Shown here: positions 32,566 to 40,997 of the stretch, piece by piece
How the letters are laid out: the number at the start of each line of letters is the position of its first letter
How positions within the stretch are numbered: position 1 is the stretch's first letter
Source of the DNA: Actinomycetota bacterium
GTDB taxonomy: Bacteria > Actinomycetota > Acidimicrobiia > Acidimicrobiales > Iamiaceae
Length of the DNA: 58,074 nt
Direction of reading: 5' to 3'
Assembly (NCBI GenBank): GCA_016185275.1
Contig: JACPNX010000003.1
Coordinates: 21,896 to 79,969, forward strand
Translations under genes and position numbers: made by a program
The notes under the pieces: generated by a model
Told to the model about the DNA's origin: nothing
Database searches by the model: none
The model's input: only the letters and a program-made list of their open reading frames with translations

Positions 32566-33990
32566 GTGGCCCGCATCCGCATCCTGCGCACTCGGCTCGG
32601 CCTCCGGGCGCGCATCACCCTGGCCTTCACCCTCGTGGCCGCCGTGCTGTCCCTGCTGCTGGCCGGCACGACATGGGCCCTCACCCGCTCGGACCTGGTC
32701 GACCAGCGTGAGGCCTCGCTGACCAGCAAGGCCGTGTTCAACGCCCGGTTCATGCGCAGCCAGATCCCCGAGAACCGGGACGCGGGTGCCGTCGGCGACC
32801 GGTTGGGGACGCTCGAGAACCCGGCCGGCAGCCGCTCGCTCATCGAGCTGCGCCAGCGCAACGGACGATCGGTGTGGGTGGCCCAGACCGCGCAGTACGG
32901 CGAGAACGCCCTGCCGGTCTCGCTCAAGCGCCTCGTGGCCCGCGGCACCGCGGCGCGGATGCGCTACACGTACCAGGGCGAGACGGAGCTGGCCATCGGC
33001 ATCCCGATCCCCGACCGGCGCGCGTCGTATTTCGAGATCGTCTCGATGGCCGACCTCGAGAGCACCCTCGACTCCCTGGCCGTGTCGCTCCTCGGCGCCA
33101 CGCTGCTGACCACCCTCGCCGGTGCGGGCCTCGGCTACTGGGCGGCCCGGCGCACGCTGCGGCCGCTGACGACCGTGGGCAGCGCGGCCGAGGCCATCGC
33201 CGGCGGCCACCTCGACACCCGCCTCGACGGCATCGAGGACCGCGACCTCGAGCCTCTCGTCTCGTCGTTCAACCGGATGGCGCGCGCGCTCGAGGACCGC
33301 ATCGACAGCGACAACCGCTTCGCCTCGGACGTGAGCCACGAGCTGCGCAGCCCGCTGATGACGCTGGCCGCGTCGATCCAGGTGCTGGCGGCCCGGCGTG
33401 ATGAGATGCCCGACGACGCCGCCCGCTCCGCGGTCGACCTCATGGAGGCCGACGTCGCCCGCTTCCAGCAGCTCGTCGACGACCTGTTGGAGATCAGCCG
33501 CTTCGACGCCGGCGTGGCCCGCCTCGCCCTCGACGAGGTGCACCTGCCCGAGCTGGTGCGCCAGGCGGTGGAGACCTCCAGCGAGGAGCCGGTGCTGGTG
33601 CTGGTGGAGGACGGAGTGGACGACCTCGTGGTGCGAGCGGACAAGCGGCGGCTCGTGCGGGTGATCGCCAACCTGCTCGACAACGCCCGCAAGTACGGCG
33701 GCGGCGCCACGTCGGTGCGGGTGCAGCGCCCCGACGCCGACCGGGTCCACATCGCCGTGGAGGACGCCGGGCCCGGGATCCCGCCGGAGGAGCGGACCCT
33801 CGTGTTCGACCGCTTCGCCCGCGGCCGCACGGCCGGCCACCGCAGCTCGGCCAGCGACGGCGTCGGCCTCGGCCTGTCCCTCGTGTCCGAGCACGTCGGC
33901 CTCCACGGCGGCCGCACCTGGGTGGAGGACCGGCCCGACGGTGGCGCCGGTGCCCGCTTCGTCGTCGAGCTCCCGGTCGGCCGGCCGTGA
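32566..33990 (+). CDS. mtrB: MtrB-like sensor histidine kinase
   Basis: 474 residues. Membrane helix (~15-37), extracytoplasmic sensor domain (~40-165), second helix (~170-195), HAMP, then DHp with His258 (FASDVSHELRSPL), and an ATPase domain with N box NLLDNARKYGGG, VEDAGPGIPPEE, FDRFARG and GVGLGLSLV. Autophosphorylates and signals to MtrA, coded six bases upstream. The 3' end overlaps the lipoprotein gene (GTGA). Confidence 0.92.
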   Translation: MARIRILRTRLGLRARITLAFTLVAAVLSLLLAGTTWALTRSDLVDQREASLTSKAVFNARFMRSQIPENRDAGAVGDRLGTLENPAGSRSLIELRQRNGRSVWVAQTAQYGENALPVSLKRLVARGTAARMRYTYQGETELAIGIPIPDRRASYFEIVSMADLESTLDSLAVSLLGATLLTTLAGAGLGYWAARRTLRPLTTVGSAAEAIAGGHLDTRLDGIEDRDLEPLVSSFNRMARALEDRIDSDNRFASDVSHELRSPLMTLAASIQVLAARRDEMPDDAARSAVDLMEADVARFQQLVDDLLEISRFDAGVARLALDEVHLPELVRQAVETSSEEPVLVLVEDGVDDLVVRADKRRLVRVIANLLDNARKYGGGATSVRVQRPDADRVHIAVEDAGPGIPPEERTLVFDRFARGRTAGHRSSASDGVGLGLSLVSEHVGLHGGRTWVEDRPDGGAGARFVVELPVGRP

Positions 33991-34628
33991 GGCGCGAGCG
34001 GGTCCCCCGGGTGCGGACCGCGCCGCTCGGCGGGACGGGCGCTCGCCCGGGCGGTGGCGCGTCGGCCGGCGCCCGGCTCGTGGTCGGGCTCGTGCTCGTG
34101 GTCGTCGTGGTGCTGGCGACGGCGTGTGGGCTGCCACGCGACAGCCAACCCCGGCCCATCGACCTGGGCGGCGGCGTGACGCGGCCGTCGAGCACGCCTT
34201 CCACGGCCAGGGCGGGCAACGCGGCCCGGGTGGTCACCCTCTACTTCGTCGAGCGCAACCGGCTCCGGCGCGTGGAGCGGCCGGTGGCCTCGGAGGTCAC
34301 CCTCGACCAGTCACTCGTGGCCCTGCTCGCCGGACCCACCCGCGACGAGCAGCAGCGCAACCTGTCGTCGGCCATCCCGCTCGACACGAGGCTGCAGGGC
34401 CTGCGCCTCAACGGCGTCGTGCTGACGGTGAGGCTCAGCCGCCAGATCAACCAGATCGAGGGAGTGGGCCAGAAGCTGGCGTTCGCCGAGATCGTCTTCA
34501 CCGCCACCGCCTTCGTCAACGTGGACCGCGTCCAGTTCGAGGTGGCCGGCAAGCTCGTGGCCGTGCCCACCGACGACGGCAACATCGGCACGGTCGAGCG
34601 CAGCTCCTACAGCTCCATCGGTCCGTAG
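33987..34628 (+). CDS. GerMN-domain lipoprotein (LpqB-like)
   Basis: 213 residues. A positively charged start, hydrophobic stretch and lipobox-like LATAC with Cys47 indicate a lipoprotein. The rest is one GerMN domain (RVVTLYFVERNRLRRV, QSLVALLAGPTRDEQ, LAFAEIVFTATAFVNVDRVQFEVAGK). LpqB, the usual third member of the MtrAB system, has this domain plus a C-terminal propeller; here the propeller is absent. May modulate MtrB sensing. The GTG start overlaps the kinase stop. Confidence 0.85.
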   Translation: MRRERVPRVRTAPLGGTGARPGGGASAGARLVVGLVLVVVVVLATACGLPRDSQPRPIDLGGGVTRPSSTPSTARAGNAARVVTLYFVERNRLRRVERPVASEVTLDQSLVALLAGPTRDEQQRNLSSAIPLDTRLQGLRLNGVVLTVRLSRQINQIEGVGQKLAFAEIVFTATAFVNVDRVQFEVAGKLVAVPTDDGNIGTVERSSYSSIGP

Positions 34629-34676
34629 CCGAGGCGGTGACGCGTCCCCGCGACCGGCGTCGGTGCCCGGGCCGGG

Positions 34677-35708
34677 TCAGTGCCCGAAGAACACCTTGGC
34701 CACGTCGTAGAGGGCGGGATCGACGAGCTTGAGCGACCCGGCGGCCTCGGCGAGGGGCACCCGCACGATGGCGGCGGACTGGAGCGCGACCATCTGGCCG
34801 AAGGCACCGTCATGCACCGCGTCGATGGCGGCGACGCCGAAGCGCGTGGCGAGCACCCGGTCGAACGCGGTCGGCGTGCCACCGCGCTGGACGTGCCCGA
34901 GGATGGTGACCCTGGTGTCGAAGCCCGTGCGCTGCCTGATCTCACGGGCCACGACGTCGCCGATCCCGCCGAGCTGGGCGTGCCCGAACTGGTCGACCTC
35001 CCCGGACGCGACGGCCAGCGTGCCCTCCTTCGGCGTCGCCCCCTCGGCCACGACGACGATCGACGCGTACCGGCCCGCCTCGTGGCGAGCCACGATGGTC
35101 TCGCACAACGGTTCGATGTCGAACGGTTCCTCGGGGATCAGCACGAGCGCCGCGCCGCCGGCGATGCCGGCCCACGTCGCGATGTGACCGGCGTGGCGAC
35201 CCATCACCTCCACCACCATGACGCGGTCGTGGGACTCCGCGGTGGTGTGGAGCCGGTCGATCGCGTCGACGCAGATCTGCACCGCGGTGTCGAACCCGAA
35301 GGTCAGCTCGGTTCCCGACAGGTCGTTGTCGATCGTCTTGGGGACACCGACCACCGCGACGCCGAGGTCGTGCAGCCGGGCCGCCACCCCGAGCGTGTCC
35401 TCGCCGCCGATGGCGATCAGCGCGTCGATGCCCTCGGCCGACAGCGTCTCCTGGCAGCGCTCGACACCCCCTTCGATGGTGAAGGGGTTGGTGCGCGACG
35501 AGCCGAGGATCGTGCCGCCGCGCGGCAGGGTCCCCCGCATGGCGCGCACGTCGAGCGGGCGGGTCCGCCGCTCCACCACCCCCCGCCAGCCGTCGAGGAA
35601 GCCGACGATCTCGTCGCCGTGGTGCTCGACGCCCTTGCGGACCACGGCCCGCATGACCGCATTGAGGCCGGGGCAGTCGCCGCCGCCGGTCAGCATCCCG
35701 ATCCGCAT
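34677..35708 (-). CDS. 6-Phosphofructokinase, PPi-type active site
   Basis: 343 residues of the group III PFK family: GGGDCPGLNAVMR, GSSRTNPF, GGEDT (101-105), PKTIDND (123-129, catalytic Asp127), MGRHAGHIATWAG and LGHVQRGGTPTAFD. Residue 104 is Asp and 124 is Lys. In the family, Gly104 with Gly124 marks ATP users, while Asp104 with Lys124 marks pyrophosphate-dependent enzymes such as those of some actinomycetes. PPi:fructose-6-phosphate 1-phosphotransferase is therefore more likely than ATP-PFK. ATG 35708 has a GGAGGTG site. Confidence 0.88.
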   Translation of the reverse strand: MRIGMLTGGGDCPGLNAVMRAVVRKGVEHHGDEIVGFLDGWRGVVERRTRPLDVRAMRGTLPRGGTILGSSRTNPFTIEGGVERCQETLSAEGIDALIAIGGEDTLGVAARLHDLGVAVVGVPKTIDNDLSGTELTFGFDTAVQICVDAIDRLHTTAESHDRVMVVEVMGRHAGHIATWAGIAGGAALVLIPEEPFDIEPLCETIVARHEAGRYASIVVVAEGATPKEGTLAVASGEVDQFGHAQLGGIGDVVAREIRQRTGFDTRVTILGHVQRGGTPTAFDRVLATRFGVAAIDAVHDGAFGQMVALQSAAIVRVPLAEAAGSLKLVDPALYDVAKVFFGH

Positions 35709-35947
35709 GCCTCGCACCTCCGGGCCACCCGTCCGCTCGTTCGCTCGTTCGCTCGTCGGCGCCGACCGTAGCGGCGGTGCGGGAGGGTCGCGCGCCCGTC
35801 CCGTTCTTCTCGCGGCATCGGGGTGGCGACGCCCGCAGTGTGCCGTCACGACCGATCGTTCGGCGTTGTCCTCGTGCGGGCGTGGACGAGGCGCCGGCCC
35901 AGCCGGCGCCTCGTCGCTTCGATCCCGGGTGGCCCCGGCCGCGGCGG
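35709..35947. other. Intergenic region between the subtilase 3' end and pfk
   Basis: 239 bases without a gene. It holds the pfk ribosome site, a CGCTCGTT tandem repeat (about 35732-35757) and the strong hairpin at 35885-35915. Confidence 0.5.
35885..35915 (-). terminator. 14-bp perfect hairpin downstream of the subtilase
   Basis: GACGAGGCGCCGGC (35885-35898), loop CCA, GCCGGCGCCTCGTC (35902-35915), starting 33 bases beyond the subtilase stop on the minus strand. Strong stem without a U-tract, a common actinobacterial terminator form. Confidence 0.75.
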
Positions 35948-38900
35948 TCAGGCCACGTTCAGCCGTGTCCGCACGATGCTCGTACCGCCCACCGCGGGCG
36001 AGTCCATCCGCGTCTCGAGCACCCCGGTGCCCGAGGCCACTGCCCGGACCCGCACGGCATAGCTCACGGGCGCGCCCGGACCTCCGCCGGTGCTGGTGAC
36101 CCGGAGGTCCGCACCGGTCGGTGGGGCGCTGAGCTGGTCACCGGCCGAACCGATGGCGTTCTCGGCGCCGACCGTCAGCGCCGGCGCGCTGGGATCGGGT
36201 GGAGGTGTGGCCGGGATCGGCGTCGCGGGGTCGTACGTGAACGAGATGTCCTCGGTGCCGTTCAGGCCCAGCCACATCTGGAAGGCCACCGGCTCACCGT
36301 TGGCCAGCACGTCGAGCTGGTACTGGATGACCAGCCACGCGTTGGTCCCGTCGCGGAGGATGGCGGCCGAGATGCCGGGGGCGCCGTCGCCGGTGAGGTC
36401 CGTCCAGAACGGGGCCAGCACGTTGTTGGGCCGCACCGGGTCCGGCAGCCGCTGGGGGATGTACTGGTTGTCCTCCGTGGTGGCCGGGCCGGCGACGGCG
36501 TAACCGTTCGAAGAGATGCCGACCGACGAGTACGAGTCGTCCGCATACGTGAACGACGCCGGAAGGTCGAAGTTCAGCATCGTCTCGTCCCCCACGGGAT
36601 CCGGCACGACACCCAGGCCAGCCAGGTCGAGGTAGCCCGCCGGCGAGTCACCCGGACCGATCGACGGGCTCCCCGCCGTCTTGCCCGGCAGGTCCACCGG
36701 GCCCAGCTCGACGGTGCGGGTGTCGACCTGGCGGGCCCCGTCGACCCGGGTGATCCGAGTGTTCTCCGGAGCCCGGGTCGTGAACGAGGCCGACGTGTTC
36801 TCGTAGGCGGTGTTGCTGGCGGTCACCGTGCACGTGGTCGCCTGACCGACCGCGAGGTCGCGCTCCGCGCACGACTGGCCGAGCGCCACCGAGCCCTGCG
36901 TGCGGTTGAAGGCCACGGGCAGGTGGAGACGCCGGCCGCCGCCGCTCACCTCGGTCAGATCGACCTGGCCGAAGTACGTGCCCGGCCTGAGGGACCCACC
37001 GTTGATCTGGACCGTGAACGTGGCCGTCGCTCCGGGCGCCACCGTGATCACCGAGGGCACGACCCTGATCGACCCGCCGTAGGGGCTGGTCGTCGAGATC
37101 GTGAACTTCAGCGTCTGGTCGGTGACGTTGCTGGCGCGGCGGACGGTGGTGATCGAGCCCGGCATCGGGTTGGCGTTGATCGACGGCAGGTTGAGGTCGA
37201 TCGAGCGGGTCGGGTCGGCCGTGTAGGCCGCCATCCTCGCCGCGGTGTCGGTGAACACGAGCCCGGGGTCGCCGGCCTTGGTGAGGTCGATGCGTCCGGC
37301 GCCGACGTCGTAGGGGTCGGCGGGGGTCACCCCGTCCTCCTTCACCACGGATTGCTTGGCCGTGGTCATGAGCGCCGACTTGATGGCCGACGGGTCCCAG
37401 CCCGGGTGGAGCGCCTTGAGCAACGCCGCAGCCCCGGCCACATGGGGTGACGACATCGAGGTGCCGGCGATGGCCTGCCAGTACTTGCCCGGAGGACCGC
37501 TGGCCACGTCGGTCGGCGTGGGCGTGTTGCCGGCCAGGATCTGGACGCCGGGCGCGGTGACGTCGGGCTTGAGGAACTTCCCGCCCGGCCCCCGTGAGGA
37601 GAACGCGGCCATCACGTCGCCCTGCCCGATGTCCTTCTGCCCCTGCGTGAAGGTCCCCATCGGATCGGGGTTGTTCCGCACGAACGAGACGGCCCGCCCG
37701 CCGGCAGGCGCGTCGAGGTGGACCGCAGGCAGCCAGTGGTTGTCGGTCTCGACGTCCTGGACGGTCGGGTTGTACAGCAGCATGCCGGCCGCTCCGCCCT
37801 TGCGGACGTTGAAGCCCTTCTCGGCCCGCCCGATCGTGCCCCGCTGGCACATGACGATCTTGCCGTCGAACGTACCGGGCCTGGCGCGCGTGAGGCACAG
37901 CTTGCCGCCGTCGTAGCCGGCCACGTTCTCGGCCAGCACGACGGGAGTGGGTGTGCTGATCCCGTTGGTGATCGACGCGCCCTCGACCGTCACCTTCTTG
38001 CCGTTCGACGACGTGAGCGTGACCCGGGAGACGAACTCGCGCACCTGCGTCGACGCGGCCACCGTCGTGGTCCACGGACCGACGTGGTCGACGGTGCCGG
38101 CGCCCGGCCCGCTGTTGCCCGCGGAGGTGGCCACGAACACGCCGGCTTGGAAGGCGTCGAGAAAGGCCAGCTCGACGGGGTCGTTCAGCGGGTTGCTGCC
38201 GCCACTGATGGAGAAGTTGATGGTGTCCACCCCGTCGACGACGGCCTGCTCGACCGCGGCTGTGGAGTCCGACGAGTAGCACCCCTGGGGACCGCAGACC
38301 TTGTACATGGCCAGCCAGGCGCCGGGCGCCATGCCGGTCACCGGCCCGCGGTTGACGCCGTACAGGTTCACGTTGTCCACGCGGTCACCGGCCGCGGTGG
38401 AGCTGGTGTGGGTGCCATGTCCGTTGCTGTCGCGAGCCGAGCTCGGGTACAGCTCGTCGTCGTTGAAGGCGTTGTAGGTATCGAGGAACGCCTGGCCCGC
38501 GATCAGCTTGTTGTTGCAGCGGAACACATCGACCGCCGGCGTGAGCGGGTTGTCGCCGTAGTTGCACGGGCGGGTGCGCCCGTCGGCGCGGCGAGGTGGC
38601 CGCGGAGGCACGCCCTTGTCCTTGAACGACGGATGTTCGGGCCACAACCCGGTATCGAGGACGCCGATGAAGCTCCCCTGGCCGGCGTTCTGCACGGTCT
38701 GGCCGAGCTGCGCGTAGATCGTCGGGGTGCCGAGGAACTCACCGCTGGCGTCGGTCACCGGCTGCGCCAGCGAGTCTCGCTGCACCGCGATCACGCCCGG
38801 GAGGGTGGCGATGCGGCGAGCCTCCCGCTCGGGCGCCCGCACTGCCACTCCCCCGTAGACGACACGCAGCGAGCGGCCGATGCGGGCGGCGGGCACGGCA

Positions 38901-39310
38901 GCCCGGAGGGCCCTGGCGAACGACTCTTCGCGCTGGCCGACGTAGGCCTGGTAGGCGCGGGCCGACGAGCTGGCGAGGTTCAGCTTGCCGCCGGTGGCCG
39001 ACGGGCTGGTCGCGCCGATGCCGCGTACGCCGCCGCGGTAGGTGGCGAGTGCGTCGTAGGCGAGCTTGACGACCATCGGCACCACGTCGGCCCGGGAACT
39101 GCGCAGCAGCGCCGTGTCGCTCTTCGCCAGTCGGGACGTGGCCGACTTGGCGGTGTCGGCCCTCGACGCGGGCGTGAGCCGCTCGACCCGCCAGCGTGAG
39201 GCGGGCGTCGGGGAAGCTCCGGCGCCGGTTGGTGCGGCGACGATGAGGGATGCGAGCAGCGCGGCCACTGCGGCCACGACCCCTCGTGTGCGGATGGCAG
39301 ATGGTGGCAC
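35948..39310 (-). CDS. Secreted subtilisin-like (S8) serine protease with PA domain
   Basis: 1120 residues. Signal peptide (~1-32), inhibitor-like propeptide (~75-185), S8 domain with Asp219 (GVLDTGLWP), His298 (NGHGTH), oxyanion Asn399 (SAGNSGPG) and Ser618 (GTSMSSPH). A PA domain is inserted at ~455-550, as in plant and C5a-type subtilases. A fibronectin-III-like region (~700-860) and a C-terminal beta-rich domain (~890-1120; SYSSVGISSNGYAV, LAPFWTDLTGDG, WLVIQYQLDVLANG) follow. The catalytic set is intact. GTG 39310 has GGAGGGG upstream. No cell-wall anchor is visible. Divergent from the duplicated secreted protein. Confidence 0.9.
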   Translation of the reverse strand: MPPSAIRTRGVVAAVAALLASLIVAAPTGAGASPTPASRWRVERLTPASRADTAKSATSRLAKSDTALLRSSRADVVPMVVKLAYDALATYRGGVRGIGATSPSATGGKLNLASSSARAYQAYVGQREESFARALRAAVPAARIGRSLRVVYGGVAVRAPEREARRIATLPGVIAVQRDSLAQPVTDASGEFLGTPTIYAQLGQTVQNAGQGSFIGVLDTGLWPEHPSFKDKGVPPRPPRRADGRTRPCNYGDNPLTPAVDVFRCNNKLIAGQAFLDTYNAFNDDELYPSSARDSNGHGTHTSSTAAGDRVDNVNLYGVNRGPVTGMAPGAWLAMYKVCGPQGCYSSDSTAAVEQAVVDGVDTINFSISGGSNPLNDPVELAFLDAFQAGVFVATSAGNSGPGAGTVDHVGPWTTTVAASTQVREFVSRVTLTSSNGKKVTVEGASITNGISTPTPVVLAENVAGYDGGKLCLTRARPGTFDGKIVMCQRGTIGRAEKGFNVRKGGAAGMLLYNPTVQDVETDNHWLPAVHLDAPAGGRAVSFVRNNPDPMGTFTQGQKDIGQGDVMAAFSSRGPGGKFLKPDVTAPGVQILAGNTPTPTDVASGPPGKYWQAIAGTSMSSPHVAGAAALLKALHPGWDPSAIKSALMTTAKQSVVKEDGVTPADPYDVGAGRIDLTKAGDPGLVFTDTAARMAAYTADPTRSIDLNLPSINANPMPGSITTVRRASNVTDQTLKFTISTTSPYGGSIRVVPSVITVAPGATATFTVQINGGSLRPGTYFGQVDLTEVSGGGRRLHLPVAFNRTQGSVALGQSCAERDLAVGQATTCTVTASNTAYENTSASFTTRAPENTRITRVDGARQVDTRTVELGPVDLPGKTAGSPSIGPGDSPAGYLDLAGLGVVPDPVGDETMLNFDLPASFTYADDSYSSVGISSNGYAVAGPATTEDNQYIPQRLPDPVRPNNVLAPFWTDLTGDGAPGISAAILRDGTNAWLVIQYQLDVLANGEPVAFQMWLGLNGTEDISFTYDPATPIPATPPPDPSAPALTVGAENAIGSAGDQLSAPPTGADLRVTSTGGGPGAPVSYAVRVRAVASGTGVLETRMDSPAVGGTSIVRTRLNVA

Positions 39311-39628
39311 GGAGCTCCCCTCCACTCGGCGGATCGGCACCTCCGTGACACGCGTTCCGGAGGGCGCCGGCAACGTATCAGCCGGCCCGGAGCCGTGCAG
39401 GAGCCTGTCGCCCACGGTGCGTCGCCACGGTGCCCGGCGCCCGGCGGCGGGCGAAGGCGCGCGGCCGTCCGGCACCGTGCGGAAGGCCCGGCGCCACGAG
39501 CACGAGCCGCAAACCCGCGTGCTCGCACGCGGTGACGCTGGACACGCACGGTTACCCACCGGTAGGGTTACCCGCCGTAACCCCCCTGCATCGTCCCACC
39601 GAATCGCACCACGAGGGAGCACCACGAC
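39311..39628. other. Divergent control region, subtilase / secreted repeat protein
   Basis: 318 bases with no gene. Toward the subtilase: a possible -10 TACGTT (39377-39372) and a GGAGGGG ribosome site. Toward the secreted protein: TAGGGT (39563-39568) inside a palindromic cluster, then a ~55-base leader with GAGGGAG before ATG 39629. A GAGCACG/CGTGCTC hairpin (39498-39524) lies between the two halves. Confidence 0.5.
39550..39582. promoter_or_regulatory. Tandem GGTTACCC operator-like sites
   Basis: Perfect inverted repeat GGTTAC-CCGCC-GTAACC at 39566-39582, preceded 16 bases earlier by a direct copy of its left half (GGTTACCCACCG, 39550-39561). Overlaps the TAGGGT -10 candidate, so a bound protein would control the plus-strand gene. 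Confidence 0.55.
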
Positions 39629-40900
39629 ATGCATCCACCCCGGCGTCGACGGGCAGCCGCGCTGCTCTTCGCCACCTCCATGCTGGCCGCCACGGTCGCC
39701 GCGCTGCTCGGGTCACCGGCCGGCGCCACCACGATCACCTACGTGGGTCGCACGAGCGGCACGCAGAGCACGGTGACGACGAACCGCGGCAGCCAGTTCG
39801 AACGGGTGATCAACCCCGAAGGCACGATCACCGCCGTGCTCGACGACACCGCCGGCACGCTCGTCAGCGCCACCACGAGCTTCGCTCCCGCCTTCACCCC
39901 GACCTTCACCGGTCCGTTCGGCCTGCTGCTCTACGTCCGCGCCGACCTCGAGCAGCTCGGCAGCTCCTCGGGCACGGCCACGCCGAGCAGCACGTCCGGC
40001 ATCACCAACGTGGCGGTCACCAACACGACGCGGCTGCGCGTCACGGTCTACCGCACCCTCGACGGGACACAGCGTCCCGCGACCGACCAGAAGCTCACCG
40101 ATCCGGCCAAGTGCTACGCCGACCTGTCGCTGCGCCTGACCGGCACCGCCAACCGGCGCACGGGTGACTTGTCGGTGTCGCAGGATCCGTTCACGATCCC
40201 GCAGTTCCCGAACGGCACGCCCGACCCGGCCCGCACGTGCGGCCTGGCCACGGGCTCGCTCAACCAACAGCTCGCGGGGGCCAACAACAGCATCGTCTTG
40301 AACTTCACCGGTGGCCCGACCCGCGCCCACTACACGGGCGTCAGCAGGGGCACGTCGAGCACGGTCGTGGTCCGCAAGGGCGACCCGATCTTCCAGCGCA
40401 CGCTGAACCCGACCGGCACCATCGTGGCCGACATCGACTTCACGACCGGCGCCGTCACCAACACGGTGGCCAGGTTCGACCCGGTCACCATCAAGGCCCT
40501 GCCCGGCATCTTGTCGAGCCTTCCGGCATGGGCTCGCATCAACCTGACGACGATCGGCACCCCGACCGCGACGCTGACGCCGAGCGGCACGGCCGGCATC
40601 GACAACATCACGGTGCGCACCACGGCCCGGATGGCCGTGACCGTGCTGGCGCTCGACCCGAACACCGGCCTCAAGCTGACCGACCCGGCCAGGTGCTTCG
40701 TCGACGTCGCCCTCACCCTGCAGGGCACGGTCGACCGCGGCACCGACCAGCTGCGCCTGGCGCAGGACCCGTTCCGGATCCCCAGCTTCCCCGCCTGGGG
40801 CGGCTGCGGGCTCCTGCTCGGGCCCGGCCTGTCGTTGATGGTGTCGGGCCCGGCCAACTCCATCTCGCTCAACTACGTCGACGGGCCGGTGCCGGCGTAG
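39629..40900 (+). CDS. Secreted protein of two tandem related domains, unknown family
   Basis: 423 residues. Signal peptide (~1-33, ending SPAGA) followed by two copies of a ~190-residue beta-rich domain. Shared landmarks: YVGRTSGTQSTV / YTGVSRGTSSTV, NPEGTITAVLDDTAG / NPTGTIVADIDFTTG, ATPSSTSGITNVAV / LTPSGTAGIDNITV, KLTDPAKCYADLSLRLTGT / KLTDPARCFVDVALTLQGT, QDPFTIPQFP / QDPFRIPSFP, then CGL and NSIVLNFTGGP / NSISLNYVDGP. Each copy has two cysteines at equivalent positions. Threonine- and serine-rich, no anchor motif, so probably released or wall-associated. I do not recognise the domain. ATG 39629 has GAGGGAG upstream. Confidence 0.8.
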   Translation: MHPPRRRRAAALLFATSMLAATVAALLGSPAGATTITYVGRTSGTQSTVTTNRGSQFERVINPEGTITAVLDDTAGTLVSATTSFAPAFTPTFTGPFGLLLYVRADLEQLGSSSGTATPSSTSGITNVAVTNTTRLRVTVYRTLDGTQRPATDQKLTDPAKCYADLSLRLTGTANRRTGDLSVSQDPFTIPQFPNGTPDPARTCGLATGSLNQQLAGANNSIVLNFTGGPTRAHYTGVSRGTSSTVVVRKGDPIFQRTLNPTGTIVADIDFTTGAVTNTVARFDPVTIKALPGILSSLPAWARINLTTIGTPTATLTPSGTAGIDNITVRTTARMAVTVLALDPNTGLKLTDPARCFVDVALTLQGTVDRGTDQLRLAQDPFRIPSFPAWGGCGLLLGPGLSLMVSGPANSISLNYVDGPVPA

Positions 40901-40940
40901 GCCGGCCCCCGGCAGGGCGGCGTCGAGCGCGGCGTCGAGC

Positions 40941-40957
40941 GCGGCGTTGAACGCCGC
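40941..40957 (+). terminator. Hairpin after the secreted repeat protein
   Basis: GCGGCGTT-G-AACGCCGC, a 17-base perfect dyad 40 bases after the stop, inside a run of GTCGAGCGCGGC repeats (40918-40940). The tight centre would need several loop bases unpaired. Confidence 0.4.
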
Positions 40958-40985
40958 GTCGGCGAGCGCGGCGGGGGTGGCGGCC

Positions 40986-40991
40986 TAGGTT
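40986..40991 (+). promoter_or_regulatory. -10 box for glpK
   Basis: TAGGTT at 40986-40991, six bases before the ATG at 40998; no -35 or ribosome site. Confidence 0.5.
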
Positions 40992-40997
40992 CGGTCC

